A DNA stretch of 64,000 nucleotides from positions 1,736,001 to 1,800,000 of the forward strand of contig JAALGZ010000002.1 in assembly GCA_015227615.1 (NCBI GenBank), written 5' to 3'. Of the stretch, positions 10,898 to 21,371 are shown piece after piece. Each line of letters opens with the position of its first letter. The first letter of the stretch is position 1. This DNA is from Labyrinthula sp. Ha (taxonomy: Eukaryota; Sar; Bigyra; Labyrinthulida; Labyrinthulaceae). A model generated the notes under the pieces. That model saw only the letters and a program-made list of their open reading frames with translations. It searched no databases and was not told the DNA's origin. Position numbers and translations under genes: made by a program.

Positions 10898-13800
10898 GTG
10901 ACATTATTAGTTTACAAAATATGATTTTGAAAGAGCTATTCAATCAGACATATGTTTTTCAGCTTCTACGTATACTGAAGAAGATTCCCATAAGTCAACA
11001 AGGTATATTGTATATCTGTACTTCGGTTAATTCAAGGACTTGAGCTATACTCCAAATTATTAAGAACTTCCTTCTCTGGCGAAGAATAATGTCATTTGAA
11101 CTTCATTAATTCCTTGCCTATCTTCCCTCATTTCTGAAAATACTCTAAATGCAGGATCTATAAGATTTTTCGACTAACTTTGTTGTTGCATGAAACTTTA
11201 TATCAATTTGCTAGTCAAATAATGAAGTAGGTATGGTGATACTAAGCTCATGTGGGAAGAGTGCGAATAAAGTATGTTATATTCAATTAAGTTTTGAGTA
11301 ATGGTAGCAATCATAAGAGTAGTGCAAAGAGAAACATTAAGCTCATCCTTGATTTGAGCAAGAGGAAAGTCAAAAAAAATGACACTTGAAATTAAGAAAA
11401 TGCACGTGAGAGCCACGAGTAGTATTAATGAAACACTCTAGAGTCTACTCAAGAGTTGTAACCCTTTAATCAACTTGAATCACTTAGCAAAAGGAAATAC
11501 TACAGAAAAGGTAATATTCTCCTAAATGGATACAGAAATAGAATAATCAAAGAACCAAGTAGCTGCATAAAATACATCTAGGCGAAAAATAAAAGCTTAA
11601 TTATTTTGGATGCATATATAGCAAGTATTACCAAAGCGGAATACCTTCTTGAAGAGTGAGTCTAAACTTAAACTAGGTCCCTTAGACATTATCAACTCCC
11701 TTCCAGCTAGAAAAAAGACTAACATTATTACTAATGGTTAGTCAACTACTGTGGTTCTGTGAATAGCTGGCTGCGAGTATCTATAGAAAAGTTAATGAGA
11801 GTTTTCATGTGCCCGTTACCTATAATCTTTAATTAACATCGTTTTTTCAATCGCGTCCGCGCACTACGAGGACTAAGTAAAGGATTGAATTATATCAACT
11901 TATCCAAAGCATTCTTGGATGTTAGTCAGTTTGTAATTTCTACTCCATGTAATATGTGCACTCTTTACTACGGGTTGGAGTAGGATAACTGATAGTTTAT
12001 TACTGAGTTTTCTGCATATATTTTTCTTATTGATAATCCTTCGCACACACAAAACTATTTTGATTGATTATAGGTAACCAATTGATAGCCAAAAAAAATC
12101 AGAATCATTTGATAAGAATCAAAATGCCAATTCTCGTATTGACAATCAGAATCAAAAAAAGTATCAAATAAATAGTGCCAGAATTTTTTCAATCCGATGA
12201 ATACTCTCTGTTTATGTGCAACATTGTTCTAGAGTTCAATCCATTTCGCACAGTTTATAGTTTGGAGATCCTTGTGATGTAATTTTTCTCAGGATTCCAC
12301 GACTAGCAAAGCTCTTAACTCTATAACCATAGAGCCTCGTAACTAATGATAAAATCATCCTTAGGCCTGCATCACAGTCTTCTTAAACAGCTATTTGCAT
12401 AATTTTAATCTGATCAATTCTAAAAATTAAATAAGTTTAGGCTCAACGTAACTATTTTCTACCTCCCAAGAAGAATATTAGCAAGAATTTGCTCAACAGG
12501 TGCATGTAGTGTGACCATTTTGTCAGATGTTGCTGAATTAAAGGACTTTTCCTAGTACTTTGACATTTTTTTACTGCTACACTTTCCTTGAGTTACCTGG
12601 CTTCTTACTACTGGAATACCACTGAATGGATTTGGTTGTTTATATGTTAGGATGAGCTTATACTCAACTAGTTTTATACTGTCTAAGCTGGTGTAAATTT
12701 TCTTATTGTTTTAATTCTCTTACAACCTTTGATTCTCATTTATTCGTGTAATTTTTGTGATCTTAGGCGCGAAGGGGTAGTTGATTTAATGTTTTAGGGA
12801 ACTTTAAGTTTGATTTAGTTGGTTCGATTTAATATACTCAAATATTATTGAAAAATGCTCTTAGTTCCTCCACAAATTACCGCTATTGCTATGGATGATC
12901 TAACCTCAATAACTTTATGTCTATGCCTATAATCCTTTTGCTTATACCAATTTGGGTAACCTATCACACAGTCTCTAAACTGAACTAATAGAAAATTTGT
13001 ACAAAACATGATACCTAACCAAGTATAGTTGGTAATCACGAGCTAGTCCATAAGGCCTCCGTCTTCATCAGAGATATCGTGGTTAAGCTCTATATCTCCG
13101 CAAACCCACTTTTTTACTTCCAGAAAGCTTGATGAATAGGATACTTGGCGTTGTTATCTGTGATATTTCGGTACTGGTACTAGAATAAACGGTGAATGAA
13201 CTATACCAGAGTTTCCCCCTATTAATTTGCATTAGAAAGAGTCCCATTTCATAAATCCAAATAAATTGGTAAAGGACACATCTACCCATAATTTTAACAA
13301 GCTCGACAATATCCTTACGCCCATAAACAAGAATTTATTTCCGTCTAGTATGTCAACTAATCTTCTGTTCTTTTAAAGCAACCATCTTCCAAAACAGGTT
13401 AAAATATGTTTCAAACGTATATTAATTCTCAAAGCCTATGTAGTACTCTAACATGCTTTCTACAACTTTCTTCTGCTGCATTCTGGGCTAATTTCTTTCA
13501 GGGTTCATTCTGAATTATTCACAGTTTTTTCGCTAGCTGACAAAATACGAAGTCTTTTCAATATAGTACATATCCTTATCTATCATCAAATGACAACACC
13601 GATGAAAAGGAAGAAAAAATGTTTTCCTATTATTCCTCTTATTCTAAGTAGATTTACGGTTGATTCTTTGTTAAAATCATCCCATAAGTTCTAAAACACT
13701 CAAATTTTACTCCATTGTGATATTTTTGCAGAATTTGCAGAACCTATTCAACAACGTTTAAGCATTTCAGAAGTACTCGCTATGCTGCAATGGTTGACGA

Positions 13801-15058
13801 AGCAACTATACTTACGTTCTACTAAGTTTTTCCTTGAATCTAAATTACTTTTTTTCTGTCCTTACAAGATCAATAAAGACTAGATGTAGCTTACAATGAC
13901 GAAAATACCTCTTATTCCCCCTCTTTACAGTCATTAATCTTACATAAGAATCTACCAACTCTCTCTTACTCTGGCCAAGGGTCTTGCAATTATGTCTGCT
14001 TCGCTATAGTAAAATCCTTAGCGACATAACTTCATTGCAAAGCGTTTTTATTGAGACGGGTTTATTTTTATGCCCAATTTTGTTAGTTTTGAAAGGGTAG
14101 AAGAAGTCAATTACTCAGCTAAGGCGCTCAAAGAAACTCAATTGTTTCATTGCTAAGCTCCGTTGAATGGATTAAAGTCTGTTCTTCCTCGGTAAGAATA
14201 AGGAAAGCAGTATTCACTTATGCAGAAGAAAGTATGATTATACAAACTCGGACAAACTCAAAATAAATGCAATATCCTGTATGTTTGCCTTGCACTAGCA
14301 AAGCGAACCAGGGTTCATATTATGTCTTACTAACCTCTGGGCAGATCATAGGGTGTATGGTATTCAATAAAGAAGTAGCCGTGATATTTTTTGCGTTTAT
14401 ACGATATTTAGTTGACAGTTATTATTATTTTCTTACTAAATAAATAAAATCTTCTTTCAATCCGACGTTCATATATATTTTTGGAAGTAAAGGGAATGGG
14501 AGAGAATGTATTCTCTTTTTGCCCTGAGAAGATAAGAAAGCTGTTTCTAGTCAATTACCAAATGACCATATGCTTCAGATGAGTAAAGTAACCAAATAAA
14601 CACTTGCTCAGTAATGAACATTAATTTTTCTCTCATTAAATGAATTTTGTTCGGTTTAAGACTTGTTTTTAAAATATTGTTGAAATCTAAGGGTTTATTT
14701 CAGAACGTTCGTATGGCACACGCTAACCCTACGACCAAACTAAGAAAAAGCTAGCGAGAGCTCTCCAATAACTTCAATGAAAGCGCTAAATCTAGGTGGA
14801 AAGATTTGAATAATGTAATTACTAGATTATTTTGATAATTCTATGCTCTTAACACATATGTCTAGGATAAATGATACATGAATAAACATGAATGGTTAAC
14901 GCACTAGTACGTTCGAAAAATACCTGGGGGAGTTTATTTTTACTTGATTTTTTTCATTTTTTCTTAGGGATTTTTACTGAACCCCTCGTTTTGCCCAAAA
15001 ACTAAAGATCTGGTTAGAAGTTTAACTCGTGAGAAGCATTTTGAACATTGAATCTAGC
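10898..15058. other. Gene-free stretch before the gene island
   Basis: Only short ORFs (60-72 codons) without motifs. Around 12060-12190 a stretch rich in AGAATCAAAA and ATTGACAATCAGAATC resembles the ends of the hAT-type MITEs seen at 46, 60.7 and 62.3 kb and may be a decayed relative. Nothing else is supported. Confidence 0.5.
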
Positions 15059-15155
15059 ATGGAAGATATTCTTATGGGTCATATGGCCAACTTATTGAAA
15101 TATCGGTAGTGCCGATAATTGGTTGAAAAGTAATAAGAGCAAAGATACAGGAAGT

Positions 15156-17846
15156 ATGTTTGCAAGTGGGTTGATGAATGTTGGGACCCAATTTCTTTCA
15201 CAAATCGATAATACTTATGAAAAACTTCCAGTGTTTAAGACAATTCATATAAATTTGAATGCTTTAGAATTTTCCACTGTTGTTTTCTATGGAGCTCATC
15301 CTTTTGGGAAAGTTGAACTTCCTGAAGAGATGGAACAACCACCTCACGAAGATTTTGACAATTTTTGTTTTTTACCAGATAATTTATGCTATGAGCATTC
15401 ACTTCGTAACTTCTCTATGGTTAAACTGACATCAGCTGATAATTCAATTTCCACTGCGTACATTTTGCGAGTAGTTATAATCGCTGAAAACCAGTTTGTA
15501 GAAGCTTTGAATAACTTAAACTATACATCAAAAGATCAAGCTATTATTATTTCCTCATTGGCAGCTCATAATTCTCATTTGCAGAACGGTGGAAGTTTAC
15601 GGCTCGAAACAGTTCCGGAATTGCTTATTCCAACGGCGAATCGGCTTAGAATAGCTCGTGTAGTTGAGAGCACTGGAGAAGCCTTGTTAGATATAGAGCA
15701 AGAAACTATTGCAGTGAAAAGATATTTCTCAAAAAAAAGGTTGGTAAAATCTGGAGATATTTTTAGAGTTGGGTTTAAAGATAAGAAAGAGAAGGCTCCT
15801 AATGCTGGTATAGATCCCTTAATTTCCCAGTATGGAGATATCTTTACTGAAGAGATAATAGAAAAGCTGAAATCTTTTGATCAAATAAACAACTTTGAGG
15901 AAAACAGACGTTTTGTAAAATACGGGTATTTTAAAGTTATTGACACGCATGTAGACGATAAGCAGGTAACTTGCCCCGTATTCGTAGAAGCGAAAAATGG
16001 GTTGACCACACTTGCACAAGTACGATCTGTAAATGTTGATCTACCGCAGGAGGTACCAGATTCTGCTTCTTCTCTTTTGCCTTCATTTGTAGATGAACTG
16101 AACTCGCTCCTCTTTAAGGAAACTAACCAAGGATTAACTCCGGTCTTACTTTATTCAGAGGAAGAAAAACTTATGGATCACTTAGTTAAATTCTTCTCGA
16201 AATACAAAGGAAAACCTTTAATTAAACTTAGCTTGTCTGGGTTCGTTGGACTTCCTGAAGATAGAGTATCAAACGAACTTTCAAATTTTTTCGATTTGAT
16301 TAAAGGCTACACCAGATGTCTTGTTCAACTTGAAGGTCTAGAGTTTCTTACTCCTGCTCATCAAGGCACAGAAAAAAAACCGGAACCTAATCTTGTATTT
16401 TCTGTTTTGAGTAAGAGGATCAATGATTTGAAATTGGCCAACGCGAATAAAATTTTATTGCTTGGTACTTCTAAGGATGAGATGAAAATTTTCCCGGCTA
16501 TAAGATCTTTATTTGTTGAAGAAATCAAAATCACTTTGAGTGAAACTTCTGTTAGAGAAGGAGTTATAAAAGGAATGTTGGAGGGAGCTTATGGAACATT
16601 TCACTATATACTGGATGAAAAAAGTCTTGATTTACCCACGATCCTAAAATCATTCCAAGGGTTAAGTTTTAATGAGATGGGAGAAGTATTTGCGAGAGCG
16701 CTTGAACTGCAAGTTGTACATAGAAAAGAATATGGTTTAGACACAGAAAACTGTCAGAAGATAAAAAAGGATGTCTTTGAACAAGCTTTGGCAACTACGG
16801 TTCAATTAAGCAGCAAGTCTCTAGCGCCGAAGATCCCTAAGGTCTATTGGCACGATATTGGGGGCTTGGGAGAAGTGAAAGAAGAAATCTTGGAGATGAT
16901 ACAGCTACCAATGGAGCACCCTGAAATATACTCTGGAGAAAATGGTATAAACTATTTTATCTTAACTGTGTGTAGGAATTATGCAGCGATCTGGAATTCT
17001 TCTCTATGGACCTCCCGGAACAGGTAGAATGTAATGTGAGTTTTAAGGTTTCTAGGAAAGACTCTTGTCGCCAAGGCAGTCGCCACAGAGTGTCAGTTGA
17101 ACTTCATTAGCGTGAAAGGACCGGAGCTCTTGGATATGTATATAGGAGAGAGTGAAAGAAAAGTAAGAAAGATTTTTGAGACGGCTAAAGAAAACGCGCC
17201 TTGTATTTTATTTTTCGATGAACTGGATAGTCTAGCTCCTCAAAGGGGAAGGGGCTCAGATTCAGGTGGGGTGATGGACAGAGTTGTTTCTCAACTATTA
17301 ACTGAAATATCGAGTAATTTCATCGCTTCACTTATTTCTTTAGGTACACCAGATGGGGTTTTTATAATCGGAGCAACAAATCGCCCAGACCTCTTAGATC
17401 AGTCTCTTCTCCGTCCGGGAAGATTTGAACGACTGTTATACCTTGGTATTTCATCAAAACACGAGGACAAGAAAAAAGTATTCGCAGCTGTCACGCGAAA
17501 GTATGTACATGACGATGATGTTGATTTTGAGAAGGTCCTCGACTATCTTGATAGCTTGGGGAAGGAAAATCTAACGGGAGCTGATCTGACTGCTCTGTGT
17601 AACTCTGCACTAAATTTTGCATTACGTAAAAAGGTGTTATTCTTGAAGGAAAGACTACTGGCAGAACAAAAAAAAACTCCAAAGCTTACGATGAAGAAGC
17701 TCTTGGATATTTGCCCAGAGGCAGAATTAGAAGTAAAAGTGAATCTACAAAATTACCTGGAGGCAGCGAAAGATTTAACACCATCAGTATCCCAACAGGA
17801 GTTACAGCATTATGTTCACCTTAGGAAACAGTTTGGTGGTAAATAA
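15156..17846 (+). CDS. PEX6: Peroxisomal biogenesis AAA+ ATPase PEX6, three short introns
   Basis: PEX6 forms a heterohexamer with PEX1 that pulls ubiquitinated PEX5 out of the peroxisomal membrane so it can be reused for import. Exons are 15156-16944, 16976-17023, 17056-17313 and 17344-17846, giving about 865 aa. The N-terminal 330 or so residues are poorly conserved, followed by a degenerate D1 ATPase region without a clear Walker A. The D2 ATPase starts near residue 565 (WHDIGGLGEVKEEIL) and has Walker A GPPGTGKT (about 608-615), the strongly PEX6-like VKGPELLDMYIGESE, Walker B ILFFDE (663-668), DSLAPQRGRGSDSGGVMDRV, and GATNRPDLLD with LLRPGRFERL. VCP/CDC48 and NSF are less likely because of the GVMDRVVSQLL block and degenerate D1. 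The start is uncertain: 15156 is the first in-frame ATG after a stop at 15096. A start at 15059 joined through a 25-nt candidate intron (15106-15130) is possible but would need an AAG acceptor, unlike the other introns. It converges on the glutaredoxin gene with 3 nt between stop codons. Confidence 0.92.
16945..16975 (+). other. PEX6: PEX6 intron 1, 31 nt
   Basis: GTATAA...TGTGTAG. Removing it (phase 1) joins ENG to IMQRSGILLYG, restoring the family sequence; reading through it leads out of frame into a stop. TTAAC 11-15 nt before the acceptor could be the branch site. Confidence 0.9.
17024..17055 (+). other. PEX6: PEX6 intron 2, 32 nt, inside the Walker A motif
   Basis: GTAGAA...TTTCTAG splits the second Gly codon of GPPGTGKT in phase 1. 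Splicing gives PPGTG|KTLVAKAVA as expected. The exon between introns 1 and 2 is only 48 nt. Confidence 0.92.
17314..17343 (+). other. PEX6: PEX6 intron 3, 30 nt, in frame and stop-free
   Basis: GTAATT...TCTTTAG is ten codons long with no stop, so an ORF finder reads through it and adds ten residues between LTEIS and TPDGVF. Relatives have no such stretch there (LTEIDG then a short variable loop then VFIIGATNRPD). Size, GT start and TTAG end match the other introns. Confidence 0.82.
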
Positions 17847-17849
17847 TTG

Positions 17850-19256
17850 CTAGTCTGACATATCTAAAGCATCCAACAACTCATCTTCTTCCTTAAGTTC
17901 TTTAATTATATCAAGACCACCGATAAGTTCTCCATTCACATATAATTGAGGATATGTAGGCCAATCTGAATAACTCTTAAGCCCTTGACGTATCTCTTCA
18001 TCACTTAAAATATCAAATGTGGAAAACTTAGCACAAACTTCATGCAAGATTCCAACCATAGTCCTTGAGAACCCACACCTAGGTTCTTCTGGATCACCTT
18101 TCATGAAAAGCATGATTTTATCTTTATTTATAAGACTTCTTAGCTTATCTTCAAGGGAAACTCCCCCAATTCCAAGTTGATCCTTTAATGACTCCTCCTC
18201 ATTCACCATTTCTTGCAGTATATCTAGTCCACCTACCAATTCACCTTTAACATAAAGCTGTGGATAAGTTGGCCAATCTGAGTACTTCTTTAACCCTTGG
18301 CGAACCTCTTCATCACTCAAAATATCGAAAGATGAAAATTTTATCCCATTTTCATTCAATAGTGCAACCATTTTGTTGCTAAACCCACATTGTGGTGCCT
18401 CGGGTTCTCCTTTCATGAACAACATAACAGCGCCACGGTTAATCAACTGCTTTAACCGATCTTCCAGCGCTACGGGAGTCGGTGGAGGCCTTGAGATTTT
18501 GGGAATAGGTGCATCCGTTATTGATACATCCTCTGAAAGTTTTTTAGATAGAGCTCCGGGTCCTTGCTTCATGTATTCTTTAACTGAATCGAGCCCTCCA
18601 AGCAGCTGTCCATTAAGGTAAACCTGCGGATAGGTTTTCCAGTTGGAGTATACTTTCAGCTTTTCACGTACGCTTTGATCCTCCAAAATATTAAAGCTTC
18701 CAAAGGAAATATTCTCCCCAGACAAGATTTCCATTAACTCTCTACTGAACTTGCACTTTGGTTCTGACGGCGTTCCCTTCATGAACACCATGACTTTAGC
18801 TTGATTGATCAAAGATTTCAATCTATAATTATATTCTTCTTCTTCAAGTTGCTTAATAGCTTTTTCATGAGCAGAGAGATTCTTGCTTTGGTTAGCAGAC
18901 GACATTGCATACCTCTGTATCCCTTTATCAAGAAAACCAACAATTTCCTCAGCAGAAGTGCCTTCATACGAACTGACCTTTTTACCTTGATGGAACATAG
19001 TAAAATTTGGAACCATTTCTACTCCGCACTCTTGTGCAAAATTTTGCATGTTCATTGCGTCAGCTTTATAAAACTTTATATCACTTCCATATTTCGCGCT
19101 TAGTGCCCTCATCAACTGATCCATGGGTCCACCATCAATGCATGCATCATGAATATCAGCCCAGAAATATACGACAGCTATATCATATGATTTCAGTAAT
19201 TCGTCGCTGGAAAGCTTCTGTTTAAGCGCTGATTCATCTGATATCTTTTCCAACAT
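17850..19256 (-). CDS. GRXS17: Monothiol glutaredoxin, thioredoxin-like domain plus three Grx domains (GRX3/GRXS17 type)
   Basis: Cytosolic/nuclear monothiol glutaredoxins of this type bind a [2Fe-2S] cluster with glutathione and BolA partners and act in iron trafficking and redox signalling. The 468-aa protein has an N-terminal thioredoxin-like domain (about 1-112), then Grx domains around 145-230, 265-352 and 368-465. Active-site motifs are CKFS (168-171), CGFS (290-293) and CGFS (394-397). Each domain also shows the family's K-x-Y-S-x-W-x-T-Y-P-Q and GGLD glutathione-binding signatures. The thioredoxin-like part reads FWADIHDAC at the usual active site, so no CxxC is present, as in other members. 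One Grx domain is usual in fungi, two in animals and three in green plants. The first Grx has Lys in place of the invariant Gly of CGFS. A charged helical linker follows the thioredoxin domain (about 125-150). No intron is seen. Confidence 0.95.
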   Translation of the reverse strand: MLEKISDESALKQKLSSDELLKSYDIAVVYFWADIHDACIDGGPMDQLMRALSAKYGSDIKFYKADAMNMQNFAQECGVEMVPNFTMFHQGKKVSSYEGTSAEEIVGFLDKGIQRYAMSSANQSKNLSAHEKAIKQLEEEEYNYRLKSLINQAKVMVFMKGTPSEPKCKFSRELMEILSGENISFGSFNILEDQSVREKLKVYSNWKTYPQVYLNGQLLGGLDSVKEYMKQGPGALSKKLSEDVSITDAPIPKISRPPPTPVALEDRLKQLINRGAVMLFMKGEPEAPQCGFSNKMVALLNENGIKFSSFDILSDEEVRQGLKKYSDWPTYPQLYVKGELVGGLDILQEMVNEEESLKDQLGIGGVSLEDKLRSLINKDKIMLFMKGDPEEPRCGFSRTMVGILHEVCAKFSTFDILSDEEIRQGLKSYSDWPTYPQLYVNGELIGGLDIIKELKEEDELLDALDMSD

Positions 19257-19346
19257 TTCTTCCTTCTAGATTTTTTTATAATTCCCAAATGGATAACCGA
19301 TTGCAACGCACTCAAAAAAAGGAAAGACAAAAAAGACAAGAAGACC
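19257..19346. promoter_or_regulatory. Short bidirectional promoter region (GRX / TFIIB-like)
   Basis: Only 90 bp separate the start codons of two divergent genes, so both promoters and 5' leaders must lie here or inside the coding regions. The sequence is A/T-rich with an A-tract before the TFIIB-like start; no TATA box can be assigned with confidence. Confidence 0.55.
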
Positions 19347-19985
19347 ATGCCAAAGTCAACAACTGCACTAATACAGGAAATTCTAACTATTTATGACGAG
19401 GAAAAAGCTAAATCCACCTTAAATAATGCAAAATTTTATACAGAGAAGTTCAGTAGCCCGAAACTTATTTGTAAGAACTGTGGAAAGGAAGCTCCAGTGT
19501 TCTTGGACTCAAAAGCTGGAGACACCGTTTGCACTAACTGTGGCTTTGTGCTTAATGAAAGAGAAGTTGTTGAAACTCAATTTGGAAGAGGTGCTGGAGG
19601 TTATAGCACTGGGAGTACAGACAGCGATAAATTAGATCTCGTTACTGGCACAAAGCACAAAGAACATGGACGAACAAGAAAGTATTATAAAACAGTCTTG
19701 AAGAGAAAAGCTAATGAAATTATTGATGGTTTAGTAGGTGAAGATGACCAGGTAAGTGAACTGGCTAAGGCCATGTTTGAAAAATACTCTGCAACACTGG
19801 AGCAGGTAAGAGACAAAGACAGGGTTATTGAAGCCTGCATTGAAGCTGCAAAAATACGTATAAAAAAAAGAGAAAAAGTAAATCAGATGAAGAAATTGGA
19901 ATTTCGTTGTAAGCTATGTGGAAATGTTTATGCTTCTAAGCAAAACTTAAAGTTTCACCGCTGTCCAAAAAAAGCGCGTCGATAA
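19347..19985 (+). CDS. TFIIB-like zinc-ribbon protein with C-terminal C2HC finger, 212 aa
   Basis: The N-terminal ribbon has CKNC (Cys42, Cys45) and CTNC (Cys62, Cys65) followed by GFVLNEREVVE, the B-ribbon layout of TFIIB, Brf1 and archaeal TFB. Residues about 115-172 resemble the first half of a TFIIB cyclin repeat (VSELAKAMFEKY then RVIEACIEAAKIR). The rest of the cyclin repeats are missing: TFIIB is normally about 300-350 aa with two repeats. Instead the protein ends in a basic stretch and a Cys188-x2-Cys191-x12-His204-x-Cys206 finger (FRCKLCGNVYASKQ). It could be a divergent, shortened general transcription factor or a specialised paralogue, perhaps nuclear and nucleic-acid binding. The start ATG lies 90 bp from the divergent GRX start. 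A stop follows the basic tail PKKARR, and no intron is evident. Confidence 0.75.
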   Translation: MPKSTTALIQEILTIYDEEKAKSTLNNAKFYTEKFSSPKLICKNCGKEAPVFLDSKAGDTVCTNCGFVLNEREVVETQFGRGAGGYSTGSTDSDKLDLVTGTKHKEHGRTRKYYKTVLKRKANEIIDGLVGEDDQVSELAKAMFEKYSATLEQVRDKDRVIEACIEAAKIRIKKREKVNQMKKLEFRCKLCGNVYASKQNLKFHRCPKKARR

Positions 19986-20045
19986 ACTTCAGTCCCAAGA
20001 TTAAAGAGTATTTTATTCGTTATACTAAGCGCACAAAAACTTTCG

Positions 20046-21182
20046 ATGACAGACACAGGCATTCAATGGAGCCAAACGCCAGGAACCTGGTATAGCGAAC
20101 GAGTTAGATACTTATGTAAGAACTTATGGATATACTATAGGTTTCCACTAGCTGACCTGCACGTGGAGGAACCTAAGTTGCTTTTACATATTCCTGGTGA
20201 CGATCGTAATACTTCGGTACTTATGCTACCAGACGTAGAGTTTCAAGCAGATTTAAGGAATGTGATCCTAGTGGGACTACGCTTGAAGAAAGGACTTACA
20301 ACTATAAAGGATGATGAGTGTCCAGGTAAAACTGATAGGTACAGGAATTTTCCGAAGCCATTTGGATATGTAGTGTCCTTTTTCTTTTTAGTTTAGCAAT
20401 GGGGAAATGTTGGTGAATGGGCCTCTTCATCGGAACTTTGGCTGTCCAAGTTTGATTCCTCGAATTCTGTTTTTGCCCATATTCAGAATGCTTTCAAGCA
20501 ATTTGTGCTTCACACAACTACAGATGTCAAAGAAGTTTACTACTTTGGATACTCTGCTGGTGCGCAACTTGTAAATCGTCAGCTTCTTCTCGACTCAACT
20601 GGGTTTATTGAAGATACAATGACCAAAGTCTGTACCGCTAGTTCCTTCACCTTTACCTTCCCTACTCAGACAACTATGTTTGGAACAACATACCCATACT
20701 CGATGGCACCGACTACTCTGACTAACTTAACTAAGAAACTTTTTAATTCCTCAGAAGTAAAAGCTATTTTACGAGGACTCATTAAGAAAATGCAGCAAAT
20801 ACCTGTGATGCTCACTGTTGGCGACGGGGATGTGAAGCATGCCAATGAAACTGATGAGGCGTATCTTCAAGGAAGGAATAGAATAGTTCGGTTAGAAAAC
20901 TATTATTCATACTTACTGGGGTTATATGAAGCTGAACAAAGTTTTAGTGAATTGTCAGAGGATAATAGTAGTTCTGGAACAACAAATTTTAACTTTAAAT
21001 GGCGCAAAGATGTCTTTGAGGATAGTGGCCATGCAGCGGATAGAATGTGGAAACCATGCTGGAACTATATGTTTAATACTCAGCTCACCTTGTCACAAAA
21101 CTCTGCAGCCTCAACTTGGAGCTTATTATTTCCTCACCTTTGCTGTTTTTTACTGTTTGTTATTTGTTTCATTCGAACCTAG
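20046..21182 (+). CDS. Alpha/beta-hydrolase-like protein with hydrophobic C-terminal tail, one 27-nt intron
   Basis: Exons 20046-20369 and 20397-21182 encode 369 aa. A nucleophile elbow GYSAG places the catalytic Ser at 161; a plausible acid is Asp251 or Asp253 (VGDGDVKHAN) and the His is His320 (DSGHAADRMW). This spacing fits a serine esterase, lipase or depolymerase-type hydrolase; the substrate cannot be told. The last 20 or so residues (348-369) are strongly hydrophobic after a small-residue, Ser-rich stretch. With no N-terminal signal peptide visible, a tail anchor is likelier than a GPI signal. The gene starts 60 bp after the TFIIB-like stop, on the same strand. The TGA/TAA context and an AATAAA-like hexamer near 21260 suggest 3'-end formation close by. 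Identity with a named family would need a profile search. Confidence 0.72.
20370..20396 (+). other. Hydrolase intron, 27 nt
   Basis: GTAGTG...AGTTTAG, phase 0 after Tyr108. Its last codon is an in-frame TAG, so retention truncates the protein. Splicing restores the frame leading to GYSAG. An inner TAG at 20389-20391 would give a frameshifted product. Confidence 0.88.
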
Positions 21183-21371
21183 GTGTTATTGGGTTTGTGT
21201 TTTAAGTATATAAGTCTGAACTCAAACACTTTGCCATAAATCGTCCTGAATTCTAGACTGAATAAAGTTTTTGGTTATTTTTGTTTGCTCGGACTAGTTA
21301 AAAAAAACTGAGAAAGGAAGGTTTCTTTTCTCAACAAGTACAGTTAGAACCGTTGAACTTCGCAGACAAGG

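Noticed and set aside
17097-17846. Separate second AAA+ gene
   Set aside because: It is the 3' part of PEX6; removing two short introns joins it to the upstream frame within the Walker A motif.
18373-19225. Plus-strand ORFs of 72-100 codons
   Set aside because: They are antisense shadows of the glutaredoxin gene.
20505-21182. Separate 225-aa hydrolase gene
   Set aside because: The frame continues upstream to a 27-nt intron and joins the 20046-20369 exon in phase.
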